DNA of 64,000 nt. Source: Sphingobium lactosutens. Its GTDB lineage: Bacteria > Pseudomonadota > Alphaproteobacteria > Sphingomonadales > Sphingomonadaceae. The notes beneath the pieces are model-generated. The model saw nothing but the letters and a program-made list of their open reading frames with translations. It had not been told where the DNA came from and did not search any database. The position numbers and the translations under genes are program-made. Shown here in pieces: positions 1-8,510 of the stretch (positions within the stretch are counted from its first letter, which is position 1; each line of letters opens with the position of its first letter). Location of the stretch: positions 1 through 64,000 of the forward strand of contig NZ_QJQX01000039.1 in NCBI RefSeq assembly GCF_013393185.1. The letters are read 5' to 3'.

Positions 1-15
1 TAGCGCGTAGACTCA

Positions 16-489
16 TTATGCGGCGCACCAGATTCGAACGCAGATAAGTTTGATTGCGGCGAGGAAATTGGCTGGATCCTTGTCGTAGCGGGTGGCAATG
101 CCACGGTACTGCTTGATGCGATTGAAGAAGCGCTCGACGAGGTTTCGCTGTTTGTAGAGCCATGGCGAGAAGGCGAAGCGCTGCTTTCGATTGGATCGAT
201 TAGGGATGTTGGCCCAGACGTTCCTAGCCGCAGCGGCCTCACGGATTGCGTTGCTGTCATACCCCTTGTCGCCCAGCAGGGTGGCGCCTTCGGGAATGGC
301 GTCGATCAGCGCTTCAGCCTCACAGGCATCGTGGACCTGCCCGCCTGTCAGTCTTAGGCTGACAGGGCGTCCTTCAGCATCGACAAGAGCGTGGAGTTTG
401 CTGGTGAGACCGCCCCGGGAACGTCCCATGCCACGATCGCAACTTCCCCCTTTTTGCCCGTCGCACCGTTCTGGTGGACGCGCATGCAA
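16..489 (-). CDS. IS5-family transposase, C-terminal frame (orfB)
   Basis: Second half of the split transposase, about 157 residues if read from its first ATG. That ATG is probably not used alone: family-like sequence begins near GMGRSRGGLTSKLHAL, just after the A5G5 run shared with the upstream frame, as expected for a frameshift fusion. It holds the second and third catalytic acids (LLGDKGYDS and NLVERFFNRIK), so the DDE triad is complete across the two frames. The C-terminus (KQYRGIATRYDK onward) is typical and ends 13 bp inside the left end of the element. It depends on orfA for its N-terminal domain and first catalytic Asp. Confidence 0.82.
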   Translation of the reverse strand: MHARPPERCDGQKGGSCDRGMGRSRGGLTSKLHALVDAEGRPVSLRLTGGQVHDACEAEALIDAIPEGATLLGDKGYDSNAIREAAAARNVWANIPNRSNRKQRFAFSPWLYKQRNLVERFFNRIKQYRGIATRYDKDPANFLAAIKLICVRIWCAA

Positions 490-821
490 GTGGAATCGAT
501 CATCACCAGTTCGCCATTATATCCGGCGGAAACCGCTGCCAGCAGCCGGTCCCAGACCCCGGCTTTGCGCCAGCGGACAAACCGGTTGTAGCAGGTCGTC
601 GGAGGCCCATAGCGCTCAGGCACTTCGGCCCATGTAGCTCCCGAGCGAAAGCGCCACATGATCCCGTTGAGAACGCGGCGATCATCCACCCGCGCCACAC
701 CGCGAGGCTTGTTGGGCAGCAACGGCTCGATAATCCCCCATTCCCGATCTGTCAGTTCATACCGACGACGTGCCATCCAACCCTCCAATGCTGGAGAGCC
801 GTGAATCATCTCACTCGCCAA
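354..821 (-). CDS. IS5-family transposase, N-terminal frame (orfA)
   Basis: First half of the split transposase, 155 residues, starting about 28 bp inside the right end of the element. It begins with the DUF4096-type N-terminal domain (LTDREWGIIEPLLP, then NGIMWRFRSGATW and ERYGP) and contains the first catalytic Asp in VMIDSTCMRVHQ near residue 110. After that motif this frame leaves the family sequence and runs on without similarity. The second frame overlaps it at 354-489. A run of five A then five G on the coding strand (446-455) is a plausible slippery site for making the full DDE transposase by programmed frameshift. The product would cut and join the IS ends in the cytoplasm. Confidence 0.85.
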   Translation of the reverse strand: MASEMIHGSPALEGWMARRRYELTDREWGIIEPLLPNKPRGVARVDDRRVLNGIMWRFRSGATWAEVPERYGPPTTCYNRFVRWRKAGVWDRLLAAVSAGYNGELVMIDSTCMRVHQNGATGKKGEVAIVAWDVPGAVSPANSTLLSMLKDALSA

Positions 822-849
822 ACCGCAATCTATTTATGAGTTTACGGCC

Positions 850-1252
850 TAGTAGGCGTGGCAAAGCCGAATGGCGAGCCCCTGATGCGCGAGGAAGCGA
901 CTGTTGGTGACATTGACCTGGCCATCGTCAGGTCCGAGGTCCCTCGCTTCGACGATCTGGACGATCGGATAGAGCAGTGGCTCGCCTATCCGCCGGAGGT
1001 CGCGCGAGCCTTCGAGCCTGAACTGACGGATTTGCTGGGATGCCGGATTCATCGACCGAACCTTGGCAACCATGAGGGGCGCTGCCCTTCTCGACTACTT
1101 CGCGAACCGGAGCGGAAGGCAGGTGCGATCGACGCCCACGCGCCCGATCAGCACGCGCTGATCGAAGCCCTTCGGGCGGACGAACTGCCCGAGCCCGTGA
1201 CCGGCTGACTGACCACAGGGACAGATGTTCGCATGGATCGACAGGGGATGAA
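850..1252. other. Unassigned 0.4-kb stretch between the IS and the regulator
   Basis: No gene here can be supported. A plus-strand reading frame (858-1208, 116 codons) and an antisense one (849-1073) are both open, but neither has a ribosome binding site, a recognisable motif or a family resemblance, and open frames on both strands are common at this GC. It may be the remains of a gene interrupted by the adjacent IS, or the leader of the regulator at 1253. Confidence 0.3.
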
Positions 1253-1675
1253 ATGCGGGACCATGATCATCAGGAGGGCGCCGCCGAAAGGCGGCGACAC
1301 AAACGCCTCGGCACCTGCCGCGCGCTCATCGAGGAACGGCGACTTGTGGAGAAGAGCCTTGGCGTCCAGCTTTGTGCCAATCCGAACTGCGACATGCTGC
1401 TCCACCTCTATGAAGCGGAACCGGAAGGCTTTGCGGTCTACCAGTCGGCGCTTTGCACGGTCGCCAATATTCCATATTCCAGCGCCCATCGCTGGACCGC
1501 CACCATCGCAACACGCAAAATATTGATGCGCCGCCTCGACCTGCGCGACAAGCGGCGGGTCACGGTCCGGCTCGTGCCGCCCGTGAAGGAGGCGCTCGAC
1601 AGAATCATGGACGAAGCATCCACCGCTGCGATCGATTTCGTCGATCGTTGCACCATTGATACCGATAGCATATGA
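1253..1675 (+). CDS. Small winged-helix (MarR-like) transcriptional regulator
   Basis: A 140-residue protein. Residues about 45-125 look like a winged helix-turn-helix: a helical stretch (CDMLLHLYEAE), a recognition-helix-like segment (NIPYSSAHRWTATIATRK), and the wing signature RLDLRDKRRVTVRLVP, which is typical of MarR-like regulators. The N-terminal 30 residues are charged and unlike the domain, so the true start could be slightly internal; the ATG used has only a weak purine-rich stretch (AGGGGATGA) in front. It lies 31 bp upstream of a VapBC toxin-antitoxin pair on the same strand and could be its regulator or an independent cargo gene. The fold assignment is fairly secure; the target is unknown. 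Confidence 0.6.
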   Translation: MRDHDHQEGAAERRRHKRLGTCRALIEERRLVEKSLGVQLCANPNCDMLLHLYEAEPEGFAVYQSALCTVANIPYSSAHRWTATIATRKILMRRLDLRDKRRVTVRLVPPVKEALDRIMDEASTAAIDFVDRCTIDTDSI

Positions 1676-1706
1676 TGTGTGATGCGCAATGCTGGAGGAT
1701 GGGACG

Positions 1707-1931
1707 ATGCGAACGACTCTTGTGATCGATGATGACGTGATGGCGGCCGCGCGCGCCATTGCCGACCATCAACACAGCTCGATCGGTCGCGTTCTGTCGG
1801 ATCTCGCGCGTAAGGCGCTGCACGCCCCGGAGGCGTCGCGGACGCGGAACGGCATCAGCCTGCTTCCGACAAAGCCGGGTGTTGTGGTGACGCAGGAGAT
1901 CGTCAATGCCCTTCGCGATGAGGCGCCATGA
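1707..1931 (+). CDS. vapB: VapB-type antitoxin
   Basis: A 74-residue protein beginning RTTLVIDDDVMAAARAIA, the N-terminal ribbon-helix-helix DNA-binding arm of VapB/RHH antitoxins, followed by a short linker and a tail (SLLPTKPGVVVTQEIVNAL) expected to wrap the toxin. I chose the ATG at 1707 because GGAGG lies 10 bases upstream and the RHH strand starts right there; the upstream in-frame ATG at 1689 would add six unneeded residues. It overlaps the toxin gene by four bases (ATGA), indicating translational coupling. It should neutralise VapC and, in complex with it, repress the operon. Confidence 0.85.
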   Translation: MRTTLVIDDDVMAAARAIADHQHSSIGRVLSDLARKALHAPEASRTRNGISLLPTKPGVVVTQEIVNALRDEAP

Positions 1932-2365
1932 CTTATCTTCTGGACGTCAATGTCCTGGTCGCGTTGATCGATCCCAATCATGTGGGCCATGAAGCGGCCC
2001 ATCGCTGGTTTGAAGCAGAAGGCAGCAAGGCCTGGGCGACCTGCCCTATCACGGAAAATGGCGTGATCCGGATCGTCGGCAACGTCCGCTACCCCTCAAC
2101 GCCAGGCTCGCCGGCTGAAGTGGCGATGATCATGGGCCAGATGTGCAAGCTTCCCGGGCACAGCTTCTGGGCCGAAGATATCAGCCTCCTGACAGCGGCA
2201 CATGTCGATGCCAGCCAGATCCTTACCTCCGCCCAAGTGACCGATACCTATCTCCTCGCGCTTACCGTCGCCAACAAGGGCAAGCTCGCCACTTTCGACC
2301 GGCGCCTTACTTCCAGAGGGGTTACGGGTGGCAAGGACGCGATCCACCTCATCGGAAATCATTGA
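1928..2365 (+). CDS. vapC: VapC-type PIN-domain ribonuclease toxin
   Basis: A 145-residue PIN-domain protein. The acidic metal-binding residues are visible: Asp6 in YLLDVNVLVALID, Glu43 in CPITENGVIR, Asp106 in QVTDTYLLAL and Asp124 in LATFDRRL. The length and the TENG and TDTYLLALA-like motifs match the VapC-like branch common in alphaproteobacteria. The start overlaps the antitoxin stop (ATGA). The family cleaves tRNA or rRNA when the antitoxin is degraded. The gene is intact and all active-site residues are present. Its last base is the A of the ATG of the next gene. Confidence 0.88.
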   Translation: MTYLLDVNVLVALIDPNHVGHEAAHRWFEAEGSKAWATCPITENGVIRIVGNVRYPSTPGSPAEVAMIMGQMCKLPGHSFWAEDISLLTAAHVDASQILTSAQVTDTYLLALTVANKGKLATFDRRLTSRGVTGGKDAIHLIGNH

Positions 2366-3324
2366 TGCGCACCGACCTCGACCATCTTCCCGCGGCCAAG
2401 TAGCGCGAGCTTGAAGAAGTCGTCCGCATCCTGTTCGCTGAGTTTCGTGAAGCGACCGAGAATGCGACCGGCCGCAAGAAATCGGCCCGCATCCTCAAGA
2501 TCATCCTGTTCGGCTCTTACGCCCAGGGCGACTGGGTCGACGCGCCGTTCGACGCCAACCAGTATAAGTCCGACATGGATATCCTGGTGATCGTCAACCA
2601 GAAGGAACTGGCCGACGTGGCGGCCTACTGGTCGGTGGCCGAGCAGCGCCTGATCGATGCCTATCTGATCGAGAAGCGCCTCAACACGCCGGCGCATTTC
2701 ATCGTCCATTCGCTCCAGCAGGTGAACCAGGGCCTCAGCCACGGCCGGGTCTTCTTCATGGAAATCGCCGAGCAGGGCATCGCCCTTTACGAGGCGGACG
2801 ATCGCGAGCTTGCCAAGCCCAAGCCCAAGACCCCGCCAGAGGCAGCCGCGGCAGCGCAGGACTATTTCGACGATTACTTTTCTGAGGCGATGCAGGCTTT
2901 CGAAGTTGCAAAGTTCGGTATCGAAAAGTCCTTCTTCAGGAAGGCGGCATTCGATCTCCACCAAACCGCCGAGCGACTATACCATACCCTCACCTTCTAC
3001 ACCCCATACGATCACAATATCGCGTTTCTTCGGCTGCAATCTGAAGGGCGTGACCCTACCCTCTTCGACGTCTGGCCGCGAGGGCCCCGCAGAGAGCGCG
3101 CGATGTTTCAGAAACTCAAGGACGCCTACTTGAAGGCCCGCTATTCCAAGCACTATCAGATCAACTTGGATGAGTTGAACTGGCTGGCCGAACGCGTTGA
3201 GGCTCTCGGTAAGACATCGCATTCGATATGCTCTGCGCATATTGCAAAGTTGAAGGAGAAGGCGCGACACCGACTTTGTCAGCGGCCCCTTCAGCGGGGA
3301 TTCAGTCGATACCGGAACGACTGA
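2365..3324 (+). pseudogene. Nucleotidyltransferase plus HEPN protein, interrupted by an amber codon
   Basis: From the ATG at 2365 the frame reads 12 codons, hits TAG at 2401-2403, then continues open to 3324. Downstream of the stop are a pol-beta-type nucleotidyltransferase motif (LFGSYAQGDWV, then KSDMDILVIV, i.e. GS...DxD) and a C-terminal HEPN domain with an R-x6-H motif in RKAAFDLHQTAERLYH. Relatives usually have Gln at the stop position (AAKQRELE-like), so one C-to-T change explains it. The next in-frame ATG (2575) would remove the GS motif. The last 15 or so residues also look foreign and run into transposon remnant sequence. Probably a dead toxin-antitoxin-like gene, unless the amber is suppressed or a GTG/TTG restart is used. 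Confidence 0.75.
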
Positions 3325-3631
3325 CCTTGGGACTTTCTGCTCGGTCGGCTTTGGAGCGGCGAGAAGGTAAGCTGCCGTTCCGGCTTCCCCAACCCATTGC
3401 ATTCGAGAACGGCTGAGGCGGCCATGACCGATAATCGTTGATAGCGGATTCTCGACCGTGCCGCAAACCGCTGCACACATTCTGCAACTGGATCGTTGCC
3501 TTTTCCAGCTTAGTAAAGCTGGATGCCGGAGGCAAGAACGGCTGCAGGATTTCCCACTCGCCGGCCGTCAAATCGGTTGGCAAACGCAGGCCTTTGCTGG
3601 CATGGCGCCCCCGAGTGATGTCAGTCCACAT
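3302..3631 (-). pseudogene. Remnant of a second IS5-family transposase
   Basis: Starting at the ATG at 3631 the frame reads MWTDITRGRHASKGLRLPTD followed by LTAGEWEILQPFLPPAS, the N-terminus of an IS5-family transposase unlike the one at the left edge. The similarity stops after about 35 residues; the rest of the frame (to 3302) reads unrelated, low-complexity sequence. No catalytic residues or matching element ends are seen, so this is a truncated fossil. Together with the intact IS at 3-849 it brackets the VapBC and HEPN genes. The stretch 3632-3734 holds nothing I can identify. Confidence 0.6.
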
Positions 3632-3734
3632 CGTTGAAATCCAAGTCGTTTTTGGCGAAACCCCGGAAGCAATGTTCACCCAAGCTGTAAAGCTAGGGCG
3701 CTGATATCACTCAACTGAATTTCGGTGCGGACAC

Positions 3735-5336
3735 TTAGAAAAGTGACAATTTGCCACCGGCTTCCAGATATGCCTGGAATGTCGTTTCGCGTTGGGGCGA
3801 AGAAAGAGCGGGTCGTGGGCCAAGAGTATCGCCCAGTCCCATCACAAGGGAGTCGTCAGGACTGAATCGCGCCCAGGGCGATGACGGTGTCGCAGGCGAT
3901 CCATGTTGCATGAAGGCGATCAGATAATCTTGTAGTTGCCGTGAGACGGTTACATCCTTGTCCGTGAATTTCCGCGGTCCCATGCCGAGATTGCCGAAAA
4001 GATATGGGACGCTGGCCGTATGAAATGCGCCGAAAGCGGCTCCCCCCGTCGCAGCGGGATAAGGATGGTCGTAGAGGTAGGGATAGACTGCCTGACCCGA
4101 ACTACGCACTCGCTCCCTTGCCCATACCAGAAGATTCGCCATGTAGCGGTCGCGGCTGATCTCTTTGATGGAATGGTCGATCTCGGAAGTCGTGGAGTGA
4201 GGGTAGAGCGCAAGGAAGCGATCTGCAAAATCGCCATAGCGATTTTTCACGAACTCCTCGAAGTCTGCCGGGCTTTTCGGCACACCGAACACGGTGCCTT
4301 CATCCGCGTTGAACCCGGTCATCAGCGGCACGTTGGACACGATCGGCGTGCTGCCGGCGCCGGGATCGCCCTTCACCACCACGCCGTCATCATTGGGCGC
4401 GAAACGGATTTCTGGCATGCTGGCGTTCTTGCCGCTTTTGGGCGGTGGCACATAGCTTGCCTCCTGAAGCTGCGCAGGGCTTAGCTTGCGCAGGTCCGCG
4501 ATGGAACCGGCGCCAACTCTTTGCGCCAACTCCACGCCATAGCCTTCGGCCTTTTCGAGCGTCCGCATGTTCACGCCCATGCCGGATCCGCTCACCGCGA
4601 CAGCCCGCTGGAAGAGTCCCTTGGCGGCAGGCGCCACGATCAGGTCATTGACTGCCGCCGCGCCGGCAGATTCTCCGGAAATGGTGACATCATCTGGATT
4701 CCCACCCAGCCGCGCGACGTTCGACCTGACCCATTTCAGCGCGGCGATCATGTCTAGCAGGCCGTAATTGCCTGATGTCCCGTGACCCGATTCCCGCGTC
4801 AGTTCGGGATGCGCCATAAAGCCGAACACCCCCAATCTGTAATTGATCGAAATGACGACCACGCCGCGCCCTGCCAGTTTCGCTCCGTCATAAATCGGCA
4901 TGGAGGCCGATCCGCTGCCAAAACCACCGCCGTGGATATAGACCAGCACCGGGCGACCTTTGGTGTCGGCGCCCGGCGTCCAGACATTGAGATAGAGGCA
5001 ATCCTCGCTGACGGGCGCCTGGTTGAGGAACTCATCCGTATAGGGTCCGAAAAGACGCGAAGGCGACTGATAACAGGCTGCGGACTTTTGCGTGGCGTTG
5101 CGTATTCCGTTCCAGTGTCGCACTGGTTGCGGATCACGCCAGCGGAGCCCGTCGACCGGTGGCTGAGCATAAGGCACGCCCAGAAAGGCGACAACAGCGC
5201 CGCTGCGCACGCCCTTTACCTGTCCGTTGTCCAGCCTGACCATTGGTGCGTCGGGTGGCGGGGCTGCGGCGGTCAATGTTACAGCCAGCGTGACGCCTGC
5301 CAGGAGACGGATGGCAAATATGCGGACAGGATGCAA
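3735..5336 (-). CDS. Secreted type-B carboxylesterase
   Basis: A 533-residue type-B carboxylesterase/lipase (alpha/beta hydrolase). Motifs are classic: FLGVPYAQPP near the N-terminus, SEDCLYLNVWTP, the oxyanion loop YIHGGGFGSGS, the nucleophile elbow TISGESAGAAAV (Ser about 223), an acidic residue in NADEGTVFG and the His in GAFHTASVPYLFGN. I chose a TTG start at 5336: it follows AGAGGGAG, lies 23 bp past the receptor stop, and gives a clean Sec signal (VRIFAIRLLAGVTLAVTLTAAA). The frame stays open to 5513 but that overlaps the receptor gene. It forms an operon with the TonB receptor, suggesting ester cleavage of an imported or periplasmic compound; the substrate cannot be read from sequence. 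Confidence 0.9.
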   Translation of the reverse strand: MHPVRIFAIRLLAGVTLAVTLTAAAPPPDAPMVRLDNGQVKGVRSGAVVAFLGVPYAQPPVDGLRWRDPQPVRHWNGIRNATQKSAACYQSPSRLFGPYTDEFLNQAPVSEDCLYLNVWTPGADTKGRPVLVYIHGGGFGSGSASMPIYDGAKLAGRGVVVISINYRLGVFGFMAHPELTRESGHGTSGNYGLLDMIAALKWVRSNVARLGGNPDDVTISGESAGAAAVNDLIVAPAAKGLFQRAVAVSGSGMGVNMRTLEKAEGYGVELAQRVGAGSIADLRKLSPAQLQEASYVPPPKSGKNASMPEIRFAPNDDGVVVKGDPGAGSTPIVSNVPLMTGFNADEGTVFGVPKSPADFEEFVKNRYGDFADRFLALYPHSTTSEIDHSIKEISRDRYMANLLVWARERVRSSGQAVYPYLYDHPYPAATGGAAFGAFHTASVPYLFGNLGMGPRKFTDKDVTVSRQLQDYLIAFMQHGSPATPSSPWARFSPDDSLVMGLGDTLGPRPALSSPQRETTFQAYLEAGGKLSLF

Positions 5337-5359
5337 AGCTGTTCTCCCTCTTGCAGTTA

Positions 5360-7627
5360 TCAGAAACGAGCGTCGAATTGCAGACCGACGGTCCGTTGCG
5401 AGTTCGGATCGAGAATCTGCCACAGTCCGCCCTTGGCGAAGGCCGTTGTTGGATAGATCTGGGTTGGATAGATTTTGTTGGTCAGGTTGCGTCCGAACAG
5501 GGCGAGCGTCCAACCTTCACCGCCTCTCAGTCCGACGCGCGCATTGAACAGCGTTTGCGACGGGACGGTGAAGATCGGATCGGCGGACAGATACATGGAC
5601 TGACGCGAGCGAATGGTGGCGTCGCCGCCCACAAAGGCAGAGACATCGCCGGTCAATGGTGCTTCCTGTTCGACGGAAATGGTCATCTTGAACTTCGGGG
5701 CGTAGTTGAGTTGCTTACCCTCAAGGGCGGAGCCGTCAGCGCCGACGAAGTTCCTGGGATATTTCGCCAGATTGTAGATGCCGGAAATATTGATCGTATT
5801 CCCCTGGAAGGGATGGCCGAACAATTCCCACTCCGCGCCCTTGCTGATAACCTTGGGCACATTCACATTGGAACACAGGATGCCGGTCGGGGCCGAAACG
5901 CAGGATTGGGTCTGAAAATCCTTGACCCGGGTGTAGAACAGATCTGCATTGAAATAGAGCTTCCGGTCGAAAAGGCTCTGTTTGATACCTATCTCAAAGC
6001 TCGTCGGGCGCTCCGCATCGATAGCGTCGAGAACGCGATCAGTTCTGGTAAGCGCGTCGTTGATTTGCGGCGCCTTGTAACCCGTCGATACCGTAAAATA
6101 CGCCATCGTTGCGTCTGACAGGTCATATTGCACACCGGCTCGCCAGGTCAGAGCGTCAGCCGATGCCTTAGCCGAGAAATAGTCGCTGACGCCGGAATTG
6201 ATCGGGTCGGAAATGGTTTCCGACACGTCGGAGTGCGTATAGCGAGCGCCCAGGATCAGGCGAGCGGCAGGGGACAGGCGATAAGTGGCGTTGCCGAAGA
6301 CGGCATAATCCTTGGCAGTCGAGGTTGTTTCGCCAATGGCATTGCCCAATACCACGTCAAATCCAAGAAAAGCGGGGTGTGCGACAAGCTGGCTCGGCTT
6401 GTGATTGGAGAAGGTGGCGCTCTGAAAATACAGCCCTCCCACCCATTCGAGTGGCAAATTGGTTTCCGACGCGAGACGCAATTCCTGGGTGAACAGGCTG
6501 CGGCGCGTGCGTTCCGGATCGTCGACACTACCGCTCGTCAGCGAGACGACCGGCGAACAGTTCACGAAATCACAATTTTGCAAATAAGTGCGGGCAAAGT
6601 TCGGTGCGATGCCGATCACGCTGGAAACAGACTTCTGGCTTGTCTTGCGATAGGATGTGAGAGATGTCAGGGTCGTTGCGCCGAGTTTCCAGTCAACCTG
6701 GCCCGATATGCCCCCGATCTGCTGGCGGGCGCTATTGGGGAAACCGGCGCAGTTGTCGACATTGTCCGGCGAAGGCGTGATGCCGCATGCTGCCAGCGCC
6801 TGAGCCAGCAGGCTTCCCGGTGTTGCCGCCCGGTAAAGCAGGCCGCCGCCATATTTGTTGGTGCTCTTGTTGTAGTCTACGATCAGATTGACCGTCACAT
6901 CATCACCGACATCAAAGAGATAACGGCCCCGGAAACCGAAATTGGTCGTATCCTGCTGGCGCCCGTTGCTCAGATCGCGGGATATTCCGTTGTTGTTGAA
7001 CATGTAACCGGCAAGGCGCAGGGCTGACGTATCGGACACGGGAATGTTCACCCCGCCACGCACTGCGCCGCGGAAATATTCGGAGCCTATCGGCTTGATC
7101 CCGATTTCACCGTTGAGGAATGCCGACAACTCACCAATCTGCGGAGCACGCGTGGTGATGTTGAGAACGCCTGCGGAGACGGAGCTTCCAAACAGCGTGC
7201 CTTGCGGCCCCTTCAGCACCTCAACCCGTTCCGTGTCGAAAATGTCGCTGATATTCGCATTGCCCAGCACGATGCCGTCCAGCACGATGCTGACCGAGCT
7301 GGCCGAGGTGGCGTTGCCGATCTGATTGGTGCCAATGCCGCGGACAAAGCCGCCGCCGCCTGGCGCAGCGGCCGGGGCCGTGAACTCAATTGAAGCGCTG
7401 GCCTGTGAGAGATCCTGCACCGACTGCACCCCTCGCCGGGCAAGCTGATCGGCAGACACGACCGTTATCGAGATCGGAACATCCTGAACATTTTCCGCTC
7501 TTTTCTGAGCGGTCACGATGATTTCGCTATCTCTGATGTCACCTGTATCGCGGTTTTGAGCCTGAGCCGCGGGGGCAAGCCCGATCAAAAGCGCCGTCAA
7601 CGACGTGCCCAAAAGATATGCTCTCAT
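5360..7627 (-). CDS. TonB-dependent outer-membrane receptor
   Basis: A 755-residue TonB-dependent receptor: signal peptide (RAYLLGTSLTALLIGLAPAA, then QAQ), the sphingomonad-type plug start DSEIIVTAQKRAENVQDVPI, plug motifs GGGFVRGIGTNQIGN and VEVLKGPQGTLFG, and a C-terminal barrel ending in aromatic FDARF. The start is the ATG at 7627, with GGGAGG 8 bases upstream; a TTG at 7642 is open but sits on that ribosome binding site. It is the first gene of an operon with the carboxylesterase and is divergent from a TetR gene, a common layout for an inducible uptake unit for an aromatic or terpenoid ester. The ligand is unknown; it lacks the STN domain, so it is probably not a sigma-signalling receptor. 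Confidence 0.92.
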   Translation of the reverse strand: MRAYLLGTSLTALLIGLAPAAQAQNRDTGDIRDSEIIVTAQKRAENVQDVPISITVVSADQLARRGVQSVQDLSQASASIEFTAPAAAPGGGGFVRGIGTNQIGNATSASSVSIVLDGIVLGNANISDIFDTERVEVLKGPQGTLFGSSVSAGVLNITTRAPQIGELSAFLNGEIGIKPIGSEYFRGAVRGGVNIPVSDTSALRLAGYMFNNNGISRDLSNGRQQDTTNFGFRGRYLFDVGDDVTVNLIVDYNKSTNKYGGGLLYRAATPGSLLAQALAACGITPSPDNVDNCAGFPNSARQQIGGISGQVDWKLGATTLTSLTSYRKTSQKSVSSVIGIAPNFARTYLQNCDFVNCSPVVSLTSGSVDDPERTRRSLFTQELRLASETNLPLEWVGGLYFQSATFSNHKPSQLVAHPAFLGFDVVLGNAIGETTSTAKDYAVFGNATYRLSPAARLILGARYTHSDVSETISDPINSGVSDYFSAKASADALTWRAGVQYDLSDATMAYFTVSTGYKAPQINDALTRTDRVLDAIDAERPTSFEIGIKQSLFDRKLYFNADLFYTRVKDFQTQSCVSAPTGILCSNVNVPKVISKGAEWELFGHPFQGNTINISGIYNLAKYPRNFVGADGSALEGKQLNYAPKFKMTISVEQEAPLTGDVSAFVGGDATIRSRQSMYLSADPIFTVPSQTLFNARVGLRGGEGWTLALFGRNLTNKIYPTQIYPTTAFAKGGLWQILDPNSQRTVGLQFDARF

Positions 7628-7688
7628 GTGAATCCTCCCCAATTTTTCTCTCAGTTCAACGATATCGGGCCTAGTCTGCCTCTATTTA

Positions 7689-7731
7689 TAGAACCAATAT
7701 TTTAAACCGGCTTTTGAGTCAATGGATTCTA
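7689..7731. promoter_or_regulatory. Candidate TetR operator in the divergent intergenic region
   Basis: Between the receptor start (7627) and the TetR start (7818) lies AT-rich sequence containing TAGAACCAAT (7689-7698) and ATGGATTCTA (7722-7731). These are inverted copies matching at 8 of 10 positions with a 23-bp gap. The position suits a regulator acting on both divergent promoters. The long gap is unusual for TetR, so this is only a candidate. Confidence 0.3.
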
Positions 7732-7817
7732 AACGGGATTGGCAAAGATCGGGTGGCAAGGATTGGCTATCTGGGGAACAGGTTGGCTTAGCCAGTTCGG
7801 GGCACTAGTGTCGGCCT

Positions 7818-8510
7818 ATGAATGATGATCGCATCCTGGAGATCTCTGCTGTCGCTGCGTCGCCCGCATTGGTTCGCCCCCCCCTCCAGCAGCGTAGCCG
7901 GGAAACGCATCGTAAAATTATCGATGCGGCCAAGGACATATTGATCGCGAAGGGAATTTCCGGCCTGACACTACAAGAGGTGGCGCAGAGGGCTGGCGTA
8001 TCGAATGGCGCCCTTCATTATCGGTTCAACAGCAAGGAGGCGCTGTCCATCACACTGATTACCCACCTTCTTCACGATATAAGAGATAAAGAGAGGATCA
8101 TGCATAACAAACTTATTAAAGAAAGTAGAAATATCGATGAAATGATGCGGTCATATATTAAAGAATACTTTAGAATAATGCAGGATTTTAATCCTATATT
8201 CAATGGATCTATCGGCGTTATTAAGGCTAACAGAGACCTTTCTCGATTAGGGGTGGAAGTTGCACAGGAAGCGGAGGATTTGGCTAAAGCGACATTTCTG
8301 TCCTTCGTCGAAAATAAATCTGCTGCACGACAAGTCGAGAAAGCCGATGAGGTTTTCCATATTATCTTTTCGTTCGTTATTCGCGAAATTCAATTTCCCA
8401 GTTCAGCTCCTGGCTCACCGCAAAGGCTAAGGCGTCAGGACGCGCTTGCCAGAATGTGTGTGGCATACCTCCAGGCTGGCAATGATGGGCCGTTCGTAGA
8501 GGGGGCCTGA
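7818..8510 (+). CDS. TetR-family transcriptional regulator
   Basis: A 230-residue TetR-type regulator. The N-terminal helix-turn-helix is clear: IIDAAKDILIAKGISGLTL, then QEVAQRAGVSNGALHYRFNS and KEAL, residues about 35-80. The rest is a helical ligand-binding domain that I cannot match to a known inducer. The central part (about 8085-8370) is markedly richer in A/T and in AAA, ATA and TTA codons than the neighbours, a sign of acquisition or relaxed selection. It is divergent from the TonB receptor and esterase operon and most likely represses it until the transported compound or its product binds. Confidence 0.9.
   Translation: MNDDRILEISAVAASPALVRPPLQQRSRETHRKIIDAAKDILIAKGISGLTLQEVAQRAGVSNGALHYRFNSKEALSITLITHLLHDIRDKERIMHNKLIKESRNIDEMMRSYIKEYFRIMQDFNPIFNGSIGVIKANRDLSRLGVEVAQEAEDLAKATFLSFVENKSAARQVEKADEVFHIIFSFVIREIQFPSSAPGSPQRLRRQDALARMCVAYLQAGNDGPFVEGA

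Larger units (their letters stand above)
3..849 (-). mobile_element. Complete IS5-family (IS427-like) insertion sequence
   Basis: An 847-bp insertion sequence with imperfect terminal inverted repeats. The left end (3-20, with GTAGACTCAT) matches the reverse complement of the right end (832-849, with GTAAACTCAT) at most positions. Both ends are flanked by TA (1-2 and 850-851), the target duplication usual for this group. It carries one transposase split over two overlapping reading frames on the minus strand, as IS427-type elements do. Both ends and all three DDE residues are present, so it may be active. The element abuts sequence at 850-1252 that I cannot assign, so it may have interrupted something. 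Boundaries are read directly; family placement comes from the transposase sequence. Confidence 0.85.

Noticed and set aside
858..1208. Possible 116-residue protein after the IS
   Set aside because: No ribosome binding site, no family resemblance, and the opposite strand is equally open.
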